A stretch of 39,146 nucleotides of DNA, taken from the NCBI GenBank assembly GCA_905235835.1, contig CAJONQ010000057.1:1-39146 (forward strand), written 5' to 3'. Under the pieces are notes generated by a model, which saw only the letters and a list, made by a program, of their open reading frames with translations, was not told where the DNA came from and did no database searches. Positions 23,136 through 32,157 of this stretch are shown one piece after another. Position 1 is the stretch's first letter. Every line of letters begins with the position of its first letter. Origin of the DNA: an uncultured Prevotella sp. (GTDB lineage: Bacteria > Bacteroidota > Bacteroidia > Bacteroidales > Bacteroidaceae). The position numbers were made by a program, and so were the translations under genes.

Positions 23136-23953
23136 AAAAGATTCTCCTATTAATACTATTTACGTCTATCATAAGTCTTCCCTCTTTTGCCCAGTACGAC
23201 CTGCTGTCGGCAAAGAAAGGAGTTATTAAGGGTAACTATAATTTCTGGGTCTATACCCCAGAGGAGTATTACTATACACAAGAAGACACACCGCTGATAA
23301 TCTTCCTACATGGTGCCAGTCTCTGCGGACACGACCTGAACCGTGTATTACGTTATGGATGTATCGATGCGGCAAAGATGGGACTCATGATTCCTGCTTT
23401 GATTGTCGCTCCGCAAAATCCAGGCGGGTGGTGGAATCCCCACAAGCTCAATGAGATCCTGGAGTGGATGAAGAAAAACTACGTCTTTGACGAGTCACGA
23501 GTCTATGTGTTAGGCATGAGTCTTGGAGGTTATGGTACCCTTGATTTCGCTGGTACCTATCCAGAGAAAATTGCGGCAGCTATTGCCCTCTGTGGAGGTA
23601 GTACGTTGCAAGACTACCGAGGACTGGGAGAACTGCCTTTGTGGATTGTCCATGGTACTGCTGACCGTGCTGTCTCTGTCCGGGAATCACAAAAAGTAGT
23701 GACTGGCATGAATACGTTAGGTATCACCAGCCGACTGCGTTATGACTGGCTGCCAGGAGCATCCCATGGTGCATTGGCTCGCTATTTCTATACCAGCAAG
23801 ACTTATGACTGGTTATTCCAGCATACTCTAAGAGACCCTTGGCGACCTGTGAATACTACCATAGACATTACCAAGAGTGATCTCTCTAATGCCTATCGGG
23901 AGTTTCAGCATCGTACTGACCAGTTAGAGCGTGAATTGGATAATGAGCGATAA
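23132..23953 (+). CDS. Secreted alpha/beta-hydrolase (esterase-like), copy 2
   Basis: A 273-aa paralogue of the protein at 20185-20994, with signal peptide (to about residue 20) and intact triad S130 (GMSLGGYG), D178 (HGTADRA) and H212 (GASHGAL). The two copies are colinear without large gaps and differ mainly in the leader and the C-terminal tail, where this one ends in a charged helix. It overlaps the propeller lipoprotein gene by 4 bases. Ester hydrolysis on a polysaccharide or cell-wall component is a fair inference given the RlpA-like neighbour and the O-acylation cassette that follows. Confidence 0.88.
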   Translation: MKKILLLILFTSIISLPSFAQYDLLSAKKGVIKGNYNFWVYTPEEYYYTQEDTPLIIFLHGASLCGHDLNRVLRYGCIDAAKMGLMIPALIVAPQNPGGWWNPHKLNEILEWMKKNYVFDESRVYVLGMSLGGYGTLDFAGTYPEKIAAAIALCGGSTLQDYRGLGELPLWIVHGTADRAVSVRESQKVVTGMNTLGITSRLRYDWLPGASHGALARYFYTSKTYDWLFQHTLRDPWRPVNTTIDITKSDLSNAYREFQHRTDQLERELDNER

Positions 23954-23992
23954 TTTTTTGAAGCTATTTATCTGAATATCAATTATTATTAT

Positions 23993-24000
23993 TACCTTTG
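23993..24000 (+). promoter_or_regulatory. -7 promoter box of the O-acylation cassette
   Basis: TACCTTTG matches TAnnTTTG, 27 bases before the ATG at 24028, the first gene of the cassette. Confidence 0.6.
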
Positions 24001-24027
24001 CACCCCGAAAAAGGACAGGATTGATTC

Positions 24028-24744
24028 ATGAAAAAAATAGGATTGCTGATTTTATGGGGATTGTGGTTGTCTGGAATCATACAGGCACAGTCGTCTATGC
24101 ATGTTGTCATCCTTGGGGATTCCAATACTTTTATCGGAGGTGACCAATGTGACAAACCGCAAGGATGGAACAAATGGTTTAAGGATTTTGCAAAGCCCCT
24201 CTCTTGCCGTAGCTATGCCCGTAGTGGAGCGACATGGACACATACTCCGAAGACCACTTATGACATCGAGGAAAATACAGGTGTACTAAGTGACAACAAT
24301 GTTATCTATAACCAAGTAAACCGTCTGTTAAAAGAGACAGACGAGAGCAAGACACAACCCACACCTGACCTTATTCTTATCATGGCAGGCACTAACGATT
24401 TGTGGTTTGCCGATAAACGCCCAGAACCTTTGGCAAAGTATATCCGTCAGAATTGTGAGACACTGGCGACAGCCTTCCCGAAAGCACGTATCATTCTGAT
24501 TACCCCTCCACCCTTTACAAAAGTGCCAATGTTGGCACAGCATCAGGCTGCCGCCGATATTGAGCAGTGTGCCCAGACGATGCATCTGTCTGTTATCCGT
24601 TTGGATCAGGCGACACAGCTCCTTCCTGCAAAGAAACTCATCAGAAGAGGTTACTCCAAGGATGGTGTACACACCACAGAGAAAGGAGCAAAAGTACTAG
24701 GACGATATATTTACAAACAAGTGCAGGAATTACTGCAGCACTAA
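24028..24744 (+). CDS. Secreted SGNH/GDSL-type hydrolase
   Basis: A 238-aa protein with a signal peptide (to about residue 20). All four SGNH blocks are present: GDSNT (D31, S32), SGATW (G67), GTND (N123) and DGVHTTEKG (D212, H215). Such enzymes act as esterases or acetyltransferases on polysaccharides. It lies 8 bases before the MBOAT gene and heads a four-gene cassette, so it probably trims or adds acyl groups on the same polymer as the MBOAT and DHHW proteins. Confidence 0.9.
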   Translation: MKKIGLLILWGLWLSGIIQAQSSMHVVILGDSNTFIGGDQCDKPQGWNKWFKDFAKPLSCRSYARSGATWTHTPKTTYDIEENTGVLSDNNVIYNQVNRLLKETDESKTQPTPDLILIMAGTNDLWFADKRPEPLAKYIRQNCETLATAFPKARIILITPPPFTKVPMLAQHQAAADIEQCAQTMHLSVIRLDQATQLLPAKKLIRRGYSKDGVHTTEKGAKVLGRYIYKQVQELLQH

Positions 24745-24752
24745 AAAACAAC

Positions 24753-26190
24753 ATGGTATTCTCAGATTTATTCTTCCTCTTCGGATTCCTTCCTGCTTTC
24801 CTGCTGTGCTATCTCATAGCCACATGGGTCGACCATAAATGGCTGTCTGATGAAAACACACGCAGCAATCGAGCGAAGAATCTCATACTGGTATGTTTCT
24901 CCCTTTTATGCTTGGGGAGAACCCGTCTATGTCTTCCTGATGCTATTCTGCGTCTTTGTGAATTACTTAGTAGGATTAGGTATCGACCGTTCGGAAAAGC
25001 ATCGAAAGGCAGTACTGGTAATAGGTTTGATCCTCAATATCGCCATCATCGGTACCTTCAAATATCTGGGCTTCTTTGCACAATGTCTATGTGATATGGG
25101 CATTGAAGTGGCTAAACCGAATATCGCCCTGCCTATCGGTATCAGTTTCTATACTTTCCAGTCTATCTCCTATCTGATAGATGTCTATCGCAGAGAGTCA
25201 CCTGTACAGCGTCGGTTCCCCGATTTATTGCTATATATCTCTATGTTCCCGCAACTGATAGCAGGACCTATCGTCCGCTATGGTACGGTGGCTGACGAGA
25301 TACATCATCGTCACGTAAATGCCGCTGACTTCTCGGACGGCCTTTATCGCTTCCTCATCGGACTGGGCAAGAAAGTGATTCTCGCCAATCAGTTATCGGA
25401 GATCTCCGACCAGTTCTTGGTTGGCGGTCTTAATTCATTAACGATGGCTGGAGCATGGATAGGCATTGTCGCCTTTACGTTACAGATTTATTTCGATTTC
25501 TCTGGTTACTCTGATATGGCTATTGGACTGGGACGTTGTATGGGATTCCATTTTAATGAGAACTTCCGTCATCCGTATTGCTGTAACTCCATTACAGACT
25601 TCTGGCGCAGGTGGCATATCTCCTTAGGTAGTTTCTTCCGTGACTATGTTTACATCCCTTTGGGCGGCAATCGTCGCCATCAGGCAGTAAATATCCTCGT
25701 GGTATGGTTCCTGACAGGTATGTGGCATGGAGCCAGTTGGAACTTCATTATCTGGGGTGTCTACTTTGGTATCATCGTGATGCTGGAGAAATACACGTTG
25801 CTAAAAGTTCAAGACAAGATACCTGCTATCTTCCTGCACATTTATAGTATGCTACTCGTTGTGGCAGGCTGGGGTATTTTCTATTTCGACAATTTTGACC
25901 AGATGGTGTTATTCTTCCATGCTTTCTTCGGTAATGTCACCTCGTTCTATGACTTTGTCGATGAGAGTGCCTTGCTCGATAACTTCTGGTTGTGGATGAC
26001 AGCACTATTCTTCTGTCTGCCAATCCGCAGTACGATAGCGTCATGGACGGATCACTTGTTAGGCGACAATGGTTTAAAGACAACAGTCGTCTATACCTCC
26101 CGTATCATCCTGTCAGTAGGCATCCTGATACTCAGCACCGCCCTGCTGGTGGGTGCTACGAATAATGCGTTTATTTATACAAGATTCTGA
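24753..26190 (+). pseudogene. MBOAT family membrane O-acyltransferase, apparently frameshifted
   Basis: The family's usual N terminus (MVFSDLFFLFGFLPAF, from the ATG at 24753) is read in one frame up to NLILVCFS, and the expected continuation FYAWGEPVYVFLM is read in the next frame from about 24903. The switch falls at 24897-24910. By comparison with AlgI-type proteins two residues are missing at the join, so a 5-base deletion (or equivalent) fits. The downstream part (to 26190) is intact: FDFSGYSDMAIG, FNENFRHPY, DFWRRWHISLG, GMWHGASWNF with the conserved catalytic-type histidine, and about nine more helices. An ATG at 24850 opens the second frame but gives a wrong N terminus of about 17 residues. 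The enzyme would pass acyl groups across the membrane to the DHHW proteins. Sequencing error, true inactivation and reversible switching are all possible. Confidence 0.85.
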
Positions 26191-26192
26191 TT

Positions 26193-27188
26193 ATGAGAAG
26201 AAAGATATTTTTAGGAGGATTGTTTTTGTTAGGCTCTTTGATGGTTTTCGCAGAGCATGCACGACTGACCCGCTCAGGGATTATCATCGTGGGTAGCGGT
26301 GAGCATGTACGTGCCTTTGAGCCTTTCCGTGGTACGATAGACGGCGGACAGGGCTATGCTGATGCTGTCAACAGATATAAGAAAACCTTTGGTGATGCTG
26401 TCAACGTGTATTGCATGATTATCCCGACTGCCGTCGCTATCTATTGTCCTGATGAAGCAAGGGGATGGACCAAGGACCAGCGTAGTACCGTCCGTAATAT
26501 CTATGGAAGACTGTCTGATTCCGTAAAAGCTATCGACTTGTTTGACACGATGGATGAGCATGCCTCTGAGGATATTTACTCACGCACTGATCATCACTGG
26601 GCTCCCTTAGGTGCCTACTATGCCGCCAAGCAGTTTGCCAGTCTTGCTGGTGTACCTTTTGCTGACTTGTCTACCTATGAGAAGCATGTCATCCATGACT
26701 ACGTGGGAACCATGTACCGCTTCTCCCGTGATGCCGCAGTGAAAAACGCCCCTGAGGATTTTGTGTATTATGTACCGACTGATGTTGATTACACCACTAC
26801 CTATATCCGTTACCAATTAGGTAAGAACCGTAAGGTGGTCGGAGAAAAAGAACCAGAAGAGGGAAACTTCTTTTATGACTACGAGGATGGAAGCAGTGCA
26901 GCCTATATGACTTTCATGCATGGCGATACCAATACCACAAAAGTAAAGACCTCTACCCGCAACGGACGTCGACTGCTGATTCTGAAAGATAGTTACGGCA
27001 ACGCCATTCCTGCCTACCTTTTTCATTCTTTCGAGGAGATTCATGTAGTTGACTGCCGTTACTTCACGAAGAATATCGTTCATTATGTGCAGAAGAACGA
27101 TATCACTGATATCCTCTTCGCCAACAATGCCGGACATGCCTATGCAGCAGTTACCCATCAAGCCTATAACCGTTATCTGGAGCAATAA
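26193..27188 (+). CDS. DHHW family protein, short copy
   Basis: A 331-aa secreted or signal-anchored protein (hydrophobic 4-20) of the AlgJ/AlgX-like DHHW family, which pairs with MBOAT proteins in exopolysaccharide O-acetylation. The motif DHHW is at 133-136, followed by APLGAYYAAKQFA, and the nucleophile-type KDSYGN has S267. It lacks about 115 residues found at the N terminus of the next gene's product; its residue 22 aligns with about residue 138 there, and the ExR-L-x-FP segment usual at the start of the family is missing. It starts 2 bases after the MBOAT gene ends. Confidence 0.87.
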   Translation: MRRKIFLGGLFLLGSLMVFAEHARLTRSGIIIVGSGEHVRAFEPFRGTIDGGQGYADAVNRYKKTFGDAVNVYCMIIPTAVAIYCPDEARGWTKDQRSTVRNIYGRLSDSVKAIDLFDTMDEHASEDIYSRTDHHWAPLGAYYAAKQFASLAGVPFADLSTYEKHVIHDYVGTMYRFSRDAAVKNAPEDFVYYVPTDVDYTTTYIRYQLGKNRKVVGEKEPEEGNFFYDYEDGSSAAYMTFMHGDTNTTKVKTSTRNGRRLLILKDSYGNAIPAYLFHSFEEIHVVDCRYFTKNIVHYVQKNDITDILFANNAGHAYAAVTHQAYNRYLEQ

Positions 27189-27191
27189 AAA

Positions 27192-28646
27192 ATGAAACAC
27201 TATATTTATATCGTCGTCATTGCCCTTGTCTTCCTCGCCTTCGCCGTGGTGTTCGACACTTTCCCCCGCAGTACGGTGTCGGAATTAGAGAAACGTGAAC
27301 TTGCTACCTTCCCTGAATTCTCCTGGGAGCGTCTTGCAGACGGTTCGTTTACAAGTGATATCTCTACCTGGTTCAGTGATAGTGAGCCATATCGCGATGT
27401 GTTCATGACACTCAGCATGCAAGTCAAGGATCTGATTGCTATTGCTCCTTCAGATGACAATGTCAAGTTTCATGCTGGTGACATGGAACTGGAGAAAGGT
27501 GATGGAAAACAGGTGAATGGCGAACTTTCAACGGGCAAGGATCAAGAGCCCAAAGACAGCATGACAATTGACGAGTATGAGAATCATATCAATGCCGACG
27601 AGAATGCAAAGATTGCCAATGCGGGTATCATCATCGTAGGAAAAGGTGATAAGGTTCGTGCATTGATGGCTTATGGCGGTGGTCCTAAAGGTTGTGTCGG
27701 ATATGCCCAGGCTGCTAATAAATATAAAGAAGTGTTTGGTGACAAAGTGAATGTCTATTGTATGGTAATCCCTACCGCTGTCGAGTTCTATTGCCCTGAC
27801 AAAGCGAAGAACCGTACTAACAGACAGTTACCTACTATCCGTAATGTGGTGGCACACCTCGACCCCGGGGTAAAACCTGTTGATGTATATACCACCCTCG
27901 GCAAACATGCCAATGAGGATATCTATCTGCGTACCGACCACCACTGGTCACCCCTTGGAGGCTATTATGCCGCTCAGGAGTTTGCCCGTGTGGCAGGCGT
28001 TCCCTTCAAGGACCTCTCCCATTATGAGCGTAGGGTGACTCATGGCTACGTGGGCAGTATGTATGGATACTCCAAAGACATCTCCATCAAAAACGCTCCC
28101 GAGGATTTTGTATATTACGTACCACAGGGTGTGGAATACACGACTACCTATACCAATTATAATATTAATAGAAACTATCAGGTGACTGGTGAGGGCAAGC
28201 CCTTCACGGCTCCTTTCTTCTTTAAGTTCAAGGACGGACATGGTGGTGCCTATTGTACGATGATGGGTGGTGACACCAAACTGACACAGGTTCGCACCTC
28301 TACCCATAACGGTCGTCGTGTGATTATCCTCAAGGACAGCTTCGGTAATATGCTACCAGGCTACCTGTTCTTCTCTTTCGAGGAGGTACATGTTATCGAC
28401 TCCCGTTACTTCACCAAGGACATTATTGCCTACGTGGCAGAGAACAAGATTACAGACATCCTTTTTGCCAACAATATCTTCAAGGCATATAGTAGTCACA
28501 CTTACGGCTCCTATCTCCGTTTCCTCCACCAACAATGGCATCGCCCAGGGGCAGATCCTGCCACACCTGCGAAGGTCAAGAGTGATAGCGTGAGACAAAA
28601 GAAACAGAAAACAGAGAAAACTGAGAAACCTGATTCCATTCACTAA
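27192..28646 (+). CDS. DHHW family protein, full-length copy
   Basis: A 484-aa protein with an N-terminal signal anchor (4-20), the family start SELEKRELATFPEFS (about 30-44), an about 50-residue polar linker, the DHHW motif (249-252) and the nucleophile-type KDSFGN (S383). The domain from about 138 to 455 is colinear with the short copy just before it. The C-terminal about 30 residues are lysine-rich. Both copies keep the D/H and S residues expected for an AlgJ-type catalytic centre, so both may be active. It closes the O-acylation cassette, and its stop overlaps the convergent kinase gene by 4 bases. Confidence 0.87.
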   Translation: MKHYIYIVVIALVFLAFAVVFDTFPRSTVSELEKRELATFPEFSWERLADGSFTSDISTWFSDSEPYRDVFMTLSMQVKDLIAIAPSDDNVKFHAGDMELEKGDGKQVNGELSTGKDQEPKDSMTIDEYENHINADENAKIANAGIIIVGKGDKVRALMAYGGGPKGCVGYAQAANKYKEVFGDKVNVYCMVIPTAVEFYCPDKAKNRTNRQLPTIRNVVAHLDPGVKPVDVYTTLGKHANEDIYLRTDHHWSPLGGYYAAQEFARVAGVPFKDLSHYERRVTHGYVGSMYGYSKDISIKNAPEDFVYYVPQGVEYTTTYTNYNINRNYQVTGEGKPFTAPFFFKFKDGHGGAYCTMMGGDTKLTQVRTSTHNGRRVIILKDSFGNMLPGYLFFSFEEVHVIDSRYFTKDIIAYVAENKITDILFANNIFKAYSSHTYGSYLRFLHQQWHRPGADPATPAKVKSDSVRQKKQKTEKTEKPDSIH

Positions 28647-30304
28647 TACTCAAACGAGCTTCCTCCTAAGAACTCCCTCAACAAGGAAGTAGGTGGAATC
28701 TGGTCTTCTGGAATAGGCTGGATATAACGTAGGAACTTCAACAGACGATATGCCTCTGCATACTCTACACAGTTCTCTGGAACCTCTTCCAACATCGGGA
28801 TAGCCTGTCCCCGGATGACAGCAAGTTCGAAAAGCATGGCGGTATTGAACATGGCATCGGCATTCTCCTGATAAGGGAATATCCATTTATTCTCACCACG
28901 GCGTACGGAAGGCCAGCGACGTATTGTCTCCTGCGCTGATACTCCCCGATACTTGTAGTCACGAATGATACGACGTAATAGACGATTGTCTGTGGTAGGG
29001 ATATAATTATGGTTATCTAACAAGATGGTCGTCAATGCTGAGGCATAGATACGGAATTTCTGTGCTTCAGGTATCTGTGCTGTCAACTCTGGGTTCAACG
29101 CATGGATGCCCTCCACCACTAATACCTCATTACCCTTCAGTTGTAATTTCTTACCACTTGGCTCACTGATTCCTTTCTGGAAATTATAGCGGGGCAACTC
29201 TACCTCCTCACCTCGCAACAGGGCGTTCATCTGCTCATTCAGCAAGGGGATATTCAAGGCATGCAGATGCTCATAATCATAGTCACCCTTCTCGTCACGC
29301 GGTGTCTGGTCACGGCTGACAAAATAATCGTCCAAGGAGATGCCCACAGGTTTGATGCCGTTGACGGCAAGTTGTACGGAGAGTCGCTTGCAGGTCGTCG
29401 TCTTACCACTGCTCGACGGTCCTGCTATCAGTACCATCTTCACCTCTTTATGAGAGGCTATCTCATCGGCTATCTGTGCGATTTTCTTCTCCTGCAGAGC
29501 CTCACCGACCTGTATGAGTTGTGGTGAGAAACCCTTTCTGATTGCCATGTTCAAATCACCAACGGTACGCATTCCCAAGATGCCCTGCCAGCGATGATGC
29601 TCCTTGAAAATCTCAAACATCTTATCCTGATGCACCATCTCACCCAGTTTAGAGGGGTCTTTGCTTGTTGGAATGCGCAACAGCATTCCATCATAATAGG
29701 GTTCCAGTCCGAAGAGGTATAGCTGTGACGTATTGATCAGCATACTCCCATAATAGTAATCCACATAACCATCTATATCATAATAAGTGGTATAGAGATT
29801 ACCCATCCCCTTTAACAGCCGTACTTTAGAGTAAGACCTTGACTTCTCAAACATCTCTATCGCTTCCTCTGTGGTAGTCTCATGACGATGAATCGGATAT
29901 GCTGCTGCGATAATCTCCTTCATTCGCTGACGGATGGCATCCACATCAGTTATCGTCACAGGACGATCTAGGCGAAGATCGACATAATAGCCATTGGAAA
30001 CTGGAATATCTATTACCACCGTACAATCTGGATAAATATCATGTGCTGCCTTGTTGAGTACGAAGAACAAACTACGAGTATAGGCTCGCAACGCCGAAGG
30101 GTCGTGCATATCGAGGAATTCCACCTCCTTTGGTTTATACACTCGAAAATGCATTCCCTCCACTTTATTATTCACCCTCGCACTGATAGGACCATACTCC
30201 ATCTGAAGCCCTGTCTGAGAAAAAATATCAGAAAGTGTGCTTCCAATGTTGATATTTAGAGTTTTTTTGTTATTTTTGCAACGGATTAGGACTTTCTGTT
30301 CCAT
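28643..30304 (-). CDS. Uridine-kinase-like nucleoside kinase with TGS/editing-like N terminus
   Basis: A 553-aa protein. The C-terminal half is a P-loop kinase of the phosphoribulokinase/uridine kinase family: Walker A GPSSSGKT (295-302), SLDDYFVSRDQTP and VEGIHALNP. The N-terminal half begins with a short TGS-like segment (1-65) and a region reminiscent of the threonyl-tRNA synthetase second additional domain (about 65-200, with HDIYPD and the GYYVDL block). This fused form is conserved in Bacteroidetes and some Firmicutes; its substrate is not certain. It has its own promoter 27 bases upstream of the ATG and converges on the DHHW gene. Confidence 0.88.
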   Translation of the reverse strand: MEQKVLIRCKNNKKTLNINIGSTLSDIFSQTGLQMEYGPISARVNNKVEGMHFRVYKPKEVEFLDMHDPSALRAYTRSLFFVLNKAAHDIYPDCTVVIDIPVSNGYYVDLRLDRPVTITDVDAIRQRMKEIIAAAYPIHRHETTTEEAIEMFEKSRSYSKVRLLKGMGNLYTTYYDIDGYVDYYYGSMLINTSQLYLFGLEPYYDGMLLRIPTSKDPSKLGEMVHQDKMFEIFKEHHRWQGILGMRTVGDLNMAIRKGFSPQLIQVGEALQEKKIAQIADEIASHKEVKMVLIAGPSSSGKTTTCKRLSVQLAVNGIKPVGISLDDYFVSRDQTPRDEKGDYDYEHLHALNIPLLNEQMNALLRGEEVELPRYNFQKGISEPSGKKLQLKGNEVLVVEGIHALNPELTAQIPEAQKFRIYASALTTILLDNHNYIPTTDNRLLRRIIRDYKYRGVSAQETIRRWPSVRRGENKWIFPYQENADAMFNTAMLFELAVIRGQAIPMLEEVPENCVEYAEAYRLLKFLRYIQPIPEDQIPPTSLLREFLGGSSFEY

Positions 30305-30331
30305 AAGCTACATAGTTTTTAAACGTTTGTA

Positions 30332-30339
30332 CAAAGATA
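30332..30339 (-). promoter_or_regulatory. -7 promoter box of the uridine-kinase-like gene
   Basis: The minus strand reads TATCTTTG, 27 bases before the ATG at 30304. Confidence 0.6.
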
Positions 30340-30388
30340 CGAAGGTTTTTTGAAATACAAGTAGGATTTACGATATTATAACATAATT

Positions 30389-32140
30389 ATGTCTATTTGG
30401 ATTATTTTCAAACTTCTGGGCTCGCTTGCCTTATTGATGTTCGGTATGAAGTCGATGAGTGAGGCTCTACAGAAGATGGCTGGACCACAACTGCGCCACG
30501 TCCTTGGCGCGATGACTACCAATCGTTTTACAGGTATGCTGACTGGAACACTTGTCACGGCAAGTGTACAGTCGAGTACGGCAACAACGGTGATGACCGT
30601 ATCATTTGTCAATGCGGGATTACTGACACTGGCACAGGCTATCTCTGTCATCATGGGTGCTAATATCGGTACCACACTAACAGCATGGATTATGTCGGCT
30701 GGTATGTCTTTCGACATCACAAGTGCCGTCTACCCTGCTTTCTTCATGGGTATCATCCTGATCTACCAGAAGAAATACCGTTATATCGGTGACTTCCTGT
30801 TTGGTATGTCGTTCCTGCTATTAGGACTGGGTACCTTACGAATGACAGGGACGGAGATGCACTTGGGTGAGAACCAGGCATTACTTGACTTCTTCGCCTC
30901 CTTCAATCCCGACTCATTCCTGACCACCCTCGTCTTCCTCGTCCTTGGTGGTGTACTGACGTTCTGCGTACAGTCATCAGCAGCAGTAATGGCTATCACG
31001 ATGATACTCTGTTCGAGTGGCGCACTACCCATCTATCAGGGTATTGCCTTGGTGATGGGTGAGAATATCGGTACTACAGTAACCTCTAACCTTGCTGCCA
31101 TGTCGGCAAATACACAGGCACGCCGTGCTGCTCTTGCCCACATGTTCTTCAATGTGTTTGGCGTGATCTGGATCTTATTCATTTTCCGTCCGTTCATCGA
31201 TATGGTGTGTGGCTGGGTCGGTTATGATGTCGATATGCAGAAGAGTGCTGTTGAGACAAGTGTCTTCCTTGCCAACTCTGCAAAACTGAGTTTTGTGCTG
31301 GCTGCTTTCCATACTACCTTTAACGTCTCCAACACCTTTATCCTCATCTGGTTTATCCCACAGATTGAGAAGCTTGTCTGCTGGGTCATCAAGCCCAAGA
31401 AGGTTGATGAGGAAGAGGACTTCCGCCTGCATTTTATTACGGCTGGCTTCATGAAAACCCCAGAGCTCTCAGTCTTGGAGGCTCAGAAAGAGATACAAGC
31501 CTTCTCTGATCGTATGCAGCGAATGTTCAATATGGTTCGTGAGTTACTGACATTAAGCAGTAGTGAGACTGCGAGGAAGAACAGCGCACAGGTGGGTGAC
31601 TTCAATAAACTCTTCACACGTATTGAGAAATATGAAGGTATCTCTGATAATATGGAACTGGAAATTGCCAAGTATCTCGACCAGGTTGGTGACGCTCATC
31701 TGAGTGATGACACTAAAGCAAAAATCCGTGCCATGCTTCGTGAGATCTCCGAACTGGAGAGTATTGGTGATGCTAACTATAATATCGCTCGTACCATTGC
31801 CCGTAAGTATCAGGGCAAGCTGGACCACTTCAGCGACAAGCAGTATGACCATATTCATCAGATGATGGAACTCACTGATGAGGCACTCTCACAGATGAAT
31901 CGTCTGATGGCGGGTCGTAAGGACTCTTACGATGTCAATCGCACTTTCAATCTGGAGAACGAGATTAACAACTACCGCAACCAGTTGAAGTCGCAGAACA
32001 TCAATGATGTCAATAACCATGAATACACTTATGCCGTAGGTACTATCTACATGGATATCATTAACGAGTGTGAGAAACTCGGTGACTATGTGGTGAACGT
32101 GGTAGAGGCTCGAATGGGTACCCGACAAAAAGACATATAA
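30389..32140 (+). CDS. Na+/phosphate cotransporter family protein with PhoU-like domain
   Basis: A 583-aa membrane protein. The transport part (1-345) has the two inverted-repeat signature motifs of the Na/Pi-II family, QSSTATTVM (from residue 61) and QSSAAVMAI (from 195), each followed by the GANIGTT / GENIGTT segment. The C-terminal about 210 residues form a helical PhoU-like domain, common in bacterial members. It would import phosphate with sodium across the inner membrane. A TonB-dependent receptor gene follows after 17 bases, probably in the same transcript. I see no perfect -7 box in the 84-base divergent spacer on this strand. Confidence 0.93.
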   Translation: MSIWIIFKLLGSLALLMFGMKSMSEALQKMAGPQLRHVLGAMTTNRFTGMLTGTLVTASVQSSTATTVMTVSFVNAGLLTLAQAISVIMGANIGTTLTAWIMSAGMSFDITSAVYPAFFMGIILIYQKKYRYIGDFLFGMSFLLLGLGTLRMTGTEMHLGENQALLDFFASFNPDSFLTTLVFLVLGGVLTFCVQSSAAVMAITMILCSSGALPIYQGIALVMGENIGTTVTSNLAAMSANTQARRAALAHMFFNVFGVIWILFIFRPFIDMVCGWVGYDVDMQKSAVETSVFLANSAKLSFVLAAFHTTFNVSNTFILIWFIPQIEKLVCWVIKPKKVDEEEDFRLHFITAGFMKTPELSVLEAQKEIQAFSDRMQRMFNMVRELLTLSSSETARKNSAQVGDFNKLFTRIEKYEGISDNMELEIAKYLDQVGDAHLSDDTKAKIRAMLREISELESIGDANYNIARTIARKYQGKLDHFSDKQYDHIHQMMELTDEALSQMNRLMAGRKDSYDVNRTFNLENEINNYRNQLKSQNINDVNNHEYTYAVGTIYMDIINECEKLGDYVVNVVEARMGTRQKDI

Positions 32141-32157
32141 ACAAGCACAACTAACAA

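Noticed and set aside
24850..24902. Start of the MBOAT protein at the ATG at 24850
   Set aside because: The first 17 or so residues from this ATG are an out-of-frame reading of the family's conserved N-terminal region, so this start is an artefact of the frameshift.
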